From: DATDVD01 sp035290065
Lineage (GTDB): Bacteria > Pseudomonadota > Gammaproteobacteria > Coxiellales > Coxiellaceae
DNA: 12,925 bases
Assembly: GCA_035290065.1 (NCBI GenBank)
Contig: DATDVD010000129.1
Span: 1-12,925 of the forward strand
Direction of reading: 5' to 3'
Shown: positions 1 to 6,108 of the stretch, piece after piece
How the letters are laid out: each line of letters opens with the position of its first letter
Position numbering within the stretch: the first letter of the stretch is position 1
Notes under the pieces: generated by a model
The model's database searches: none
Seen by the model: the letters and a program-made list of their open reading frames with translations, nothing else
Told to the model about the DNA's origin: nothing
Translations under genes and position numbers: made by a program

Positions 1-1472
1 AAATACGGTTGAATTAAATAACCCCCATTGGCAAATACAGCAAAACCGCGTGCAATTTGTAAAGGCGTAACGGTGCCACTTCCTAACGCTAATGATAATG
101 ACGTCGGTAATTTGTTGGGATCAAATCCAAAACGAGCGACATAATCTAACGTATACGGCACGCCGATGGATTGCAATAATCGAATGGAAACTAAGTTGCG
201 AGAATGTGTCAGCCCTTCTCGCAAACGCGTCGGACCATTAAATTTTAAATTATCATTTTGGGGGCGCCACAATTCATTCTCGCCGGAATCTTCCATCACA
301 ATGGGCGCATCGTTAATCACAGTGGCTAATGTATTGCCTTTTTCTAAGGCAGCGGAATAAAGAAATGGCTTAAAATTAGAACCCGGTTGTCGTTCTGCTT
401 GCGTCGCACGATTAAAGTGGCTGTTTTTAAAACTATAACCACCACTGAGCGCTTTAATGGCTCCATCGTCTGGATTTAATACAACAATCGCACCTTCCAC
501 GCTGTTAGGAGGACGAATACCATGACGCTGATTATACGCATCGAGCCCTTGTTGCAACGCCGTATAAGCGACTTCTTGTAATCGAGCCTCTAATGTCGTC
601 CTTACTACAAAACCGCCGTTATAGGTTTCATCTTCTCCATAGCGGCCCACTAATAATTCACGCACCATTTCGGCCACGTGCGGGGCGTGGACTTCTACCG
701 ATTGATCATGATAACTCTCTGTTAAAGGCGCTCGAATGCCTTGCTCATAGGTGGCTTGATCGATATAACCCACTTCTAACATTCTTTCTAATACGTGATT
801 ACGTCGCTCGAGCGCAGCTTTGGGATTGCTAATAGGATTATTAGCCGAAGGCGCTTGAGGAAGCCCCGCTAACATCGCCATTTGCGCCAGTGTTAATTCT
901 TTTAAGCTTTTTCCATAATACACATGAGCAGCGGCTTCAACTCCATACGCATGATGACCAAAATAAATTTTATTCAAATACAACTCTAAAATTTTATCTT
1001 TACTAAAATCCCGTTCGATTTTTAATGCTAATAAAATTTCATTAAATTTTCGCCAAACGGTTTTTTTTCGGGATAAAAAGAAATTACGAGCTACTTGCAT
1101 GGTAATGGTGCTCGCGCCTTGCACTTTGCGACCGGAATGTACCACCGCTTTGAGGGCACGTCCCAATCCCACTAAATCCACGCCAGGATGATGATAGAAA
1201 CGATTATCTTCGGTAGCTAATACGGCTTGAATCATTTGAGGAGGCACTTGATCCAACGGGATGGGCATTCGGCGTTTAGTGCCAAATTCACCGATTAATT
1301 TTCCATCCGACGTGTAAATACGCAGTGGCACTTGCAAATGCACGTCTTTTAGCGTTTCAACATCGGGTAATTGCACTTCAATATAGGTGTACGCTGCTGC
1401 CATTAATAAAATAACGGTAAAAACTAAACTTAAGAGTGTTAATACCCCGTGATTGAAAATTCGCCCGAACAA
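1..1472 (-). CDS. mrcA: Penicillin-binding protein 1A, N-terminal part (runs off left edge)
   Basis: Bifunctional class A PBP that polymerises lipid II into glycan strands and cross-links them in the periplasm, anchored in the inner membrane. 490 complete codons are present, so the C-terminal part of the transpeptidase, including its KTG motif, lies outside the window. Residues about 8-27 form the membrane anchor. The GT51 glycosyltransferase follows, with ATEDNRFYHHPGVD (catalytic Glu88), QGASTITMQ and ILELYLN. The transpeptidase starts later with the SxxK motif RQPGSNFKPF (nucleophile Ser365, Lys368) and the SRN motif in HSRNLVSIRLL. No in-frame ATG precedes the membrane segment and an in-frame TAA lies 36 bases upstream, so I chose the TTG at 1472-1470, which has AGGA seven bases upstream. 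It is divergent from the pilus-like genes, as in E. coli and Pseudomonas. Family assignment is secure; the TTG start is inferred. Confidence 0.96.
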   Translation of the reverse strand, partial: MFGRIFNHGVLTLLSLVFTVILLMAAAYTYIEVQLPDVETLKDVHLQVPLRIYTSDGKLIGEFGTKRRMPIPLDQVPPQMIQAVLATEDNRFYHHPGVDLVGLGRALKAVVHSGRKVQGASTITMQVARNFFLSRKKTVWRKFNEILLALKIERDFSKDKILELYLNKIYFGHHAYGVEAAAHVYYGKSLKELTLAQMAMLAGLPQAPSANNPISNPKAALERRNHVLERMLEVGYIDQATYEQGIRAPLTESYHDQSVEVHAPHVAEMVRELLVGRYGEDETYNGGFVVRTTLEARLQEVAYTALQQGLDAYNQRHGIRPPNSVEGAIVVLNPDDGAIKALSGGYSFKNSHFNRATQAERQPGSNFKPFLYSAALEKGNTLATVINDAPIVMEDSGENELWRPQNDNLKFNGPTRLREGLTHSRNLVSIRLLQSIGVPYTLDYVARFGFDPNKLPTSLSLALGSGTVTPLQIARGFAVFANGGYLIQPY

Positions 1473-1504
1473 TTGTGTATCCTGCTCTCGATAAATTCTT
1501 AGTA

Positions 1505-1513
1505 ATTATAACA
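1505..1513 (-). promoter_or_regulatory. Extended -10 promoter for PBP1A gene
   Basis: On the minus strand the sequence reads TGTTATAAT, a perfect sigma-70 -10 hexamer with the TGn extension. It sits about 33 bases before the TTG start, so a transcript would have a short leader containing the AGGA site. No good -35 hexamer is visible at 16-18 bases, which is typical for extended -10 promoters. Predicted from sequence only. Confidence 0.5.
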
Positions 1514-1569
1514 TACAATCGTTCAAAACACGGTATTGCCAAATGAGTGGAAGACCCTAGAGTGGAACC

Positions 1570-2241
1570 ATGTGGTTTAAAAAATCATCTTACATTGGAG
1601 TGAGTGTAAAAGAGGGGCAGTATTACCCTTGTCCAATGGTTTGGTGGAACAAACAAGCCATAAAACCACCCGAAAAAGAATTTCTGACGGATCGAGGTAG
1701 GGCCATTTTAGCGGTGCCTATGTATGAGGTTTTTCTTAGCCAAACTGTTTCTCCCCCTTCTAGCCAGAGTAACTTATGCACCACGACAGGGCCTTACCAA
1801 TTAAACGCGAGTATGGTGTCAACGCAACTGGAAAAGCATCGTCAGGCGTTACAAACTGCCGGTTATCGGGTGTTAGCGATGGAACCCGAGCTTTTAAGTC
1901 TGATGCGGCTTGTTCGTTATCGCTATCCGATGTGTCAAGAGTACTGGTTGGTGGATGAAAGTCCTTTTCATCGGCTTTTAGCCCGATGGCACAACCATCA
2001 ATTAACGTATGCCTGTGAAGGGCTTAACGGAGCTGGGGGGAGTCCCGTATGGGAGCTTTTTCCAGAAGTGTTAGATATTTCCTCACAGTCCTCGACGCTT
2101 TTTTGCACGTCTACGTCGTTCTTATCGTGGCCTACTTCCTTAAAAGAATGCGCACAATTCTTAGGGGGAAAAGAGGCTGATTCGCGTGAACAACTGATTG
2201 CGTGGGGAGCCGCTTTATGGAAACACGTCTCAATTGGCTAA
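1570..2241 (+). CDS. pilM: Divergent HofM/PilM-like type IV pilus (competence) protein
   Basis: Probably the cytoplasmic PilM/HofM component that holds the N-terminus of PilN at the inner membrane. At 223 residues it is much shorter than typical PilM (about 350) and closer to HofM of E. coli (259). The N-terminal FKKSSYIGVSV resembles the opening strand of the actin-like PilM fold, but the usual D-x-G-S-S phosphate loop is absent, so ATP binding is doubtful. A central ILAVPMYEVFLSQ and a C-terminal LIAWGAALWK match in position the 'hydrophobic-P' strand and 'ALGLAL' helix of HofM. It is the first plus-strand gene after PBP1A and overlaps the next gene by 25 bases. The ribosome site before the ATG is weak (GTGGA). 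The call rests on synteny plus weak similarity recalled from memory; an unrelated protein in this slot cannot be excluded. Confidence 0.6.
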   Translation: MWFKKSSYIGVSVKEGQYYPCPMVWWNKQAIKPPEKEFLTDRGRAILAVPMYEVFLSQTVSPPSSQSNLCTTTGPYQLNASMVSTQLEKHRQALQTAGYRVLAMEPELLSLMRLVRYRYPMCQEYWLVDESPFHRLLARWHNHQLTYACEGLNGAGGSPVWELFPEVLDISSQSSTLFCTSTSFLSWPTSLKECAQFLGGKEADSREQLIAWGAALWKHVSIG

Positions 2242-2753
2242 AACCTGCCTCGAGTATTCGAGTAAAAATCAGTGTTATCGGACTGTTGATAGCGGCATTC
2301 GTGTATGGATTTAAAACTCAGTCTATTCCCGGCCTATATACCACCTCACACTGCCCTTCGGGTATAGTACTTTCCCAGTTTACGCAGGAGATTGTGAAAC
2401 TGTTAACGTCTCACCCCTTGAAAGAAAAAATTAAAACAGTGGAATTCCATCAAGGTGTTTTAACACTGACGAGTGCCCATCAAAAAATAGCTCAAACCAT
2501 TCCTCTAGCTTCATTGTGTTTATCAAAAAAAATGGTATTGCAATCACTCACAACCCTGGCGCATCAATCTCATTTAACGCAACTTCAACTCGATTCTACT
2601 CAACCTCACCACGTTGTATTGAAAGCCGTCGGACATTGGCATGAATGGAAGCACTGTTTTCAACTCGGAAAAAATATCAACGTGCATCAAGTGCGATTAG
2701 AACCTTTTTCTGCCCATTTTATTAAGGTCACTCTCGATGTTGTCACGTCCTAA
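2217..2753 (+). CDS. Single-helix HofN/PilN-like inner-membrane protein
   Basis: Bitopic protein of 178 residues in the place of hofN/pilN. The N-terminal TRLNWLKP is reminiscent of the cytoplasmic INLLPWR peptide by which PilN binds PilM. A hydrophobic helix follows (about residues 18-35), then a periplasmic domain. The segment KTVEFHQGVLTLTSA resembles the strand-turn-strand of the PilN periplasmic ferredoxin-like fold, and a similar strand occurs near the C-terminus. No long coiled coil is evident. I chose ATG 2217 over an in-frame GTG at 2202 because GGGGAG at 2204-2209 is ideally placed for 2217. It overlaps the upstream gene by 25 bases and the secretin gene by 17, suggesting translational coupling. 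It could be a PilN, a PilO, or a condensed replacement for both. The membrane topology is clearer than the family. Confidence 0.5.
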   Translation: METRLNWLKPASSIRVKISVIGLLIAAFVYGFKTQSIPGLYTTSHCPSGIVLSQFTQEIVKLLTSHPLKEKIKTVEFHQGVLTLTSAHQKIAQTIPLASLCLSKKMVLQSLTTLAHQSHLTQLQLDSTQPHHVVLKAVGHWHEWKHCFQLGKNINVHQVRLEPFSAHFIKVTLDVVTS

Positions 2754-3741
2754 CGCCTTAATCATTTTGTTAGGTTTATCGTATTTTTTTGTTAGCGGAG
2801 CTCGTTTATCCGACAATCCCTTTGAAGAGCCTTCTGAAAAAATAAAGACGGCCCTTCTCCAGTATCGAACGTATCATTTGTATTATGAAAAATCAGATAC
2901 TTTATTTAAACAATTGAAACAAACACAACAAAGTTTATTATCCAAACAAGGAAAAGCAGGCTTTGATGCGCGCACAAATAATGTGTGGGTTATCGATGAT
3001 GAAACCCATCTTCAGCGAATTCAACAGTGGATACACTTAATTGATATCCCGGTCGAAAAAATTCTTATAAAAGCTAAGATTGTTAATTTAACTAAAGAGG
3101 CTCTCAATGAATTAGGTATTCAGTGGGGAACTCAAGCCGTTTCTTCGTATCACGAACAGGGCTATCAATGGGATTTTTCAGCCTCCACGAAGGAAATGAA
3201 TTCTTTTCATTTTCCTATTTTTAAATTACCGTCTGAAACTATTTTAGCTTTGCATCTAAAAGCATTAATTCAAAATGGTCAGGCTCATCTTATTTCCAGC
3301 CCAGAATTATTAACCAATGATGGGCATTTGGCCGAAATCGAAGCCGGCGAAGAAATTCCGTATCAAGAGCGAACCGGGGAAGGAAATACTTCCATTGCTT
3401 TTAAAAAAGCCGTGGTAAAACTTCGAGTTCAACCCACGCTCACCCCTCAACACCACATTTTGCTTCAACTCACTGTTACGGCCGATCAAGTGAGCCCGCT
3501 CAGTGTGCAAGGCGTACCTGCTATTCATACGCAAGCCTTAACCACAGAAATTTCCGTAAAAAATGGAGAAACCTTAGCCTTAGGCGGTATTGTCGAAAAG
3601 AAAGAATCGGAAATGCATACGGCCATTCCAGGGCTCAGTCGTATTCCTTTGTTAGGGTTTTTGTTTCGTCAGCAGGAGCAAGAACAGCAGCAAAATGAAT
3701 TGTTTATTTTTATCACCCCGGAAATTGTCAACTCCTCTTAG
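2737..3741 (+). CDS. pilQ: Short secretin, HofQ/PilQ-type
   Basis: Outer-membrane secretin that would form the gated channel of a type IV pilus or DNA-uptake system. It has 334 residues, against about 400 for HofQ and about 700 for full PilQ. A signal peptide covers residues 1-22 (cleavage after SGA). One N1-type periplasmic domain follows (about 45-105; DARTNNVWVIDD, then PVEKILIKAKIV). The C-terminal secretin domain has ISSPELLTNDG (Ser188-Pro189), the VPAI turn (Pro261), NGETLALGGI (276-285), PGLSRIPLLGFLF and the terminal ELFIFITPEIV. AMIN and STN/N0 domains are absent. The start has AAGGT eight bases upstream and lies inside the previous gene. The secretin family is secure; whether the channel still works is unknown, since no pilus motor or pilin gene is in the window. 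Confidence 0.88.
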   Translation: MLSRPNALIILLGLSYFFVSGARLSDNPFEEPSEKIKTALLQYRTYHLYYEKSDTLFKQLKQTQQSLLSKQGKAGFDARTNNVWVIDDETHLQRIQQWIHLIDIPVEKILIKAKIVNLTKEALNELGIQWGTQAVSSYHEQGYQWDFSASTKEMNSFHFPIFKLPSETILALHLKALIQNGQAHLISSPELLTNDGHLAEIEAGEEIPYQERTGEGNTSIAFKKAVVKLRVQPTLTPQHHILLQLTVTADQVSPLSVQGVPAIHTQALTTEISVKNGETLALGGIVEKKESEMHTAIPGLSRIPLLGFLFRQQEQEQQQNELFIFITPEIVNSS

Positions 3742-3786
3742 TCGCTTGGATGAAGGCGACTAGCACGGGAAAAAACTCTATGCTAG
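3739..3786 (+). repeat. Two overlapping inverted repeats after the secretin gene
   Basis: TAGTCGC (3739-3745, starting at the secretin stop codon) pairs with GCGACTA (3756-3762) across 10 bases. Overlapping its right arm, CTAGCA (3760-3765) pairs with TGCTAG (3781-3786) across 15 bases. The two hairpins share bases 3760-3762, so they are mutually exclusive if both use full stems. Neither is followed by a T-tract, so a simple intrinsic terminator is unlikely. It could be an attenuator-like or RNA-stability element before the lipoprotein gene. Arms read directly; function is inference. Confidence 0.45.
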
Positions 3787-3796
3787 ACTCCCTGCT

Positions 3797-4462
3797 ATGC
3801 GTATTATCTCCAGTTTATTTCTAATAGTGGCGATCAGTTTGGTAAGCTGCAGCACACCGGTGCTACCTGTTCAAGAATCGGAAACTTCCCCCGTTTTTTC
3901 TGCTCCTTTAATTCTTCAAACCTATGGAATTGGCAAGAATCCCAAAAATGGTCAATTCCAAATTGCCATCCCTAGGGCCCTAGGATCTTTACAACCGCAG
4001 GATGTTCAAAAAAACATACGAAAAACCTATACCTTTTTACAATTTGGTCCTACCGCCACGAATGACACTTCCTTCGTCGTACAAGTCGGTTTACGCGGAC
4101 AAGTATCGCTGGATGTATTTAAAGCCTTTTTATTACCGTGGATGGTAAAAGATGCCGAAAAAGTTCAAAGAGCGCCCATGCATTTAATCCACGCCAGCGA
4201 CATTCAGTTATTCGGAAAACCCGCGGTCTATGATGTGTACGAACAAACAGTCACAGATCACGCAAACGCTCTCACCGGGGTTAAAGAATCCTTTACTTAT
4301 TTCCATGTGGTTTATTACGTGGATTTTGGTAAATACAGTGCACTTTTCTGGATTCAAACGAATCAATCCGATGCCCAAACGGCGATTTTAGATAATCATT
4401 GGCCACCGATTGAGGAGTTTGTGCAGTCGTTAAAAATTATACCCTATCAACGCGCTCGCTAA
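3797..4462 (+). CDS. Uncharacterised lipoprotein
   Basis: Predicted lipoprotein of 221 residues, not recognised as a named family. The signal peptide is MRIISSLFLIVAISLVSC with lipobox LVSC and modified Cys18; Ser19 at the next position favours outer-membrane sorting. After a short linker rich in Pro, Ser and Thr, the mature part (about 45-215) alternates short strands and helices, with many aromatics near the end (FTYFHVVYYVDFGKYSALFW). The pattern loosely recalls the PsbP/Mog1-like fold of DcrB-type lipoproteins, but this is a guess. It lies between pilQ and aroK, 55 bases after the former and 18 before the latter. Pilus operons normally carry a lipoprotein, PilP, just before pilQ; this could be a functional stand-in or unrelated. 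No clear ribosome site precedes the ATG. Confidence 0.72.
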   Translation: MRIISSLFLIVAISLVSCSTPVLPVQESETSPVFSAPLILQTYGIGKNPKNGQFQIAIPRALGSLQPQDVQKNIRKTYTFLQFGPTATNDTSFVVQVGLRGQVSLDVFKAFLLPWMVKDAEKVQRAPMHLIHASDIQLFGKPAVYDVYEQTVTDHANALTGVKESFTYFHVVYYVDFGKYSALFWIQTNQSDAQTAILDNHWPPIEEFVQSLKIIPYQRAR

Positions 4463-4480
4463 TCGCCGCGCGCAAAAACC

Positions 4481-5017
4481 ATGCAATACTCCAATGTTTA
4501 TCTTATCGGCCCCATGGGCGCTGGCAAAAGCAGTGTGGGGAAAAAACTGGCCCTCTTGCTTAAAATGAATTATATCGACATTGACGAAGCGATTGAACAA
4601 ACGACGGGCGTGAGTATTGGTTGGATTTTTGAACGCGAACAAGAAAGTGGATTTCGACTGCGTGAAGCACACATGATTGAAATACTTACCCAACGTAACA
4701 ATATGGTTCTTTCCACGGGAGGCGGAGCCGTTCTCCTACCCTCTAATCGTCGCTGTTTACGCCAAACGGGCGTGGTGGTCTATCTAAAAGCCACCCTCTC
4801 TTGTCAATTAGCGAGAAGTCTTTATTTTAAAAATAAACGGCCTTTATTAGCGGGTGAAGATCCTGAACAAAAACTACGTGCTTTATTCGAAACAAGACAG
4901 CCTCTTTACGAAGAAATAGCGCATTATTCTATTGAAACTGATCATAAGTCTATTCATACTATTGCTCGTTTAATTGCGAAAAAAATAAAAAACCACCCAC
5001 CCTTACCCTGCCTATGA
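4481..5017 (+). CDS. aroK: Shikimate kinase
   Basis: Cytoplasmic ATP-dependent kinase that turns shikimate into shikimate 3-phosphate, the fifth step to chorismate. The 178 residues match the usual length. Walker A is GPMGAGKS (10-17). The shikimate-binding residues are visible: Asp35 in YIDIDE, Arg59 in GFRLRE, and Gly80-82 in STGGGAV. The lid arginine is Arg120 (KRPLLA), and Arg139 (ETRQPLY) matches the conserved C-terminal substrate-binding arginine. The stop overlaps the aroB start in an ATGA, so the two are almost certainly translationally coupled. There is no obvious Shine-Dalgarno before the ATG, which lies 18 bases after the lipoprotein gene; re-initiation from that gene is possible. 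Assignment is secure. Confidence 0.97.
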   Translation: MQYSNVYLIGPMGAGKSSVGKKLALLLKMNYIDIDEAIEQTTGVSIGWIFEREQESGFRLREAHMIEILTQRNNMVLSTGGGAVLLPSNRRCLRQTGVVVYLKATLSCQLARSLYFKNKRPLLAGEDPEQKLRALFETRQPLYEEIAHYSIETDHKSIHTIARLIAKKIKNHPPLPCL

Positions 5018-6108
5018 AACCTTTTACTTCCTTAGTAGCACAATTTCACCACCATAAATACCCTATCTTTATCGGTAAAAATATACTCACCCCTGACTGT
5101 CTAAGCCCTTATATTCAGGGAACCCAGGTGATGATGGTGAGTGATGAACGCGTAGCCCCTTTATATGGAGAAGCAGTGCGTCACGCTTTATCTTCTTTTC
5201 AAGTTGATACTTTTATTATGCCTGCTGGAGAACAACACAAAACTATTGATACCTTTCACCAACTCTTAAATGCCTGTGCTGAAAAAAATCACCGCCGCGA
5301 TACGACGTTAATCAGCGTAGGGGGCGGAGTGGTAAGCGATATGGCCGGTTTTGCTGCCGCTTGTTATCATCGAGGTGTGGCTTTTATTCAAATTCCCACG
5401 TCGTTATTGGCTCAAGTCGATGCCTCTATCGGGGGGAAAACAGCGGTTAATTTAGATCAGGGGAAAAATTTAGTCGGCGCTTTTTATCAACCTCATGCCG
5501 TGTTTATTGATTTAAATTGCCTCTCTACCTTACCCGAACGAGAATTTCGTGCAGGCCTTGCTGAAATTATTAAAATCGCGCTGATTCAAGACAAACCCTT
5601 TTTTGAATTTCTAGAACACCACTGGTCTGCCATTTTACAAAAAGATCTGCGCATTCTTCAGCAGACTATCCAAACGGCCTGTGCGCTTAAATTAAAAATT
5701 GTGATGCAAGATGAAAAAGAAGCAGGGCTTCGAATGATTTTGAATTTTGGCCATACACTGGGTCATGCTATCGAACATCACTGTGGCTATGGAAATTGGC
5801 TGCACGGCGAAGCCGTCAGTGCGGGAATGGTAGGTGTACTTAAAGTATGTGTAAGCCGGGGCTATCTTTCGGAAGATCCTCTCCACCGCGTGGAAACCCT
5901 ATTAAAACAGGCCAATTTACCCACCACCTTACCAGAATCGTTGCAATATGATACATTAGTAAACACGATGATGAGGGATAAAAAAGTGCGGGCCAATGTT
6001 ATTTCCATGGTTGTGTTAAAAGGCATCGGTGAAGCCATCATCGTTAACGATATTAGCCCCCAGGAATTACAAGCCCTGCTTAACCAAAAGGAATTGGCTT
6101 ATGAATAG
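5014..6108 (+). CDS. aroB: 3-dehydroquinate synthase
   Basis: NAD- and metal-dependent enzyme that cyclises DAHP to 3-dehydroquinate, the second step of the shikimate pathway, in the cytoplasm. The 364 residues match the family (E. coli 362). The NAD-binding stretch has GGGVVSDMAGFAA, followed by IPTSLLAQVDASIGGKTAVN and KNLVGAFYQP. The three metal ligands fall at Glu184 (AGLAEIIK), His247 (FGHTLGHAIEH) and His264 (LHGEAVSAGM), the same numbers as in the E. coli enzyme. It starts in an ATGA overlap with aroK and overlaps the DamX-like gene by 8 bases, keeping the common aroK-aroB-damX order. Nothing unusual; assignment is secure. Confidence 0.98.
   Translation: MKPFTSLVAQFHHHKYPIFIGKNILTPDCLSPYIQGTQVMMVSDERVAPLYGEAVRHALSSFQVDTFIMPAGEQHKTIDTFHQLLNACAEKNHRRDTTLISVGGGVVSDMAGFAAACYHRGVAFIQIPTSLLAQVDASIGGKTAVNLDQGKNLVGAFYQPHAVFIDLNCLSTLPEREFRAGLAEIIKIALIQDKPFFEFLEHHWSAILQKDLRILQQTIQTACALKLKIVMQDEKEAGLRMILNFGHTLGHAIEHHCGYGNWLHGEAVSAGMVGVLKVCVSRGYLSEDPLHRVETLLKQANLPTTLPESLQYDTLVNTMMRDKKVRANVISMVVLKGIGEAIIVNDISPQELQALLNQKELAYE

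Noticed and set aside
166..832. Plus-strand open frames at 166-360 and 593-832
   Set aside because: They are antisense to the PBP1A gene, whose minus-strand frame is open with full family motifs; the plus-strand products look like nothing known.
6029..6100. Earlier start for the damX-like gene inside aroB
   Set aside because: It lacks a ribosome site and overlaps aroB by 80 bases; ATG 6101 has a good site and a usual 8-base overlap.
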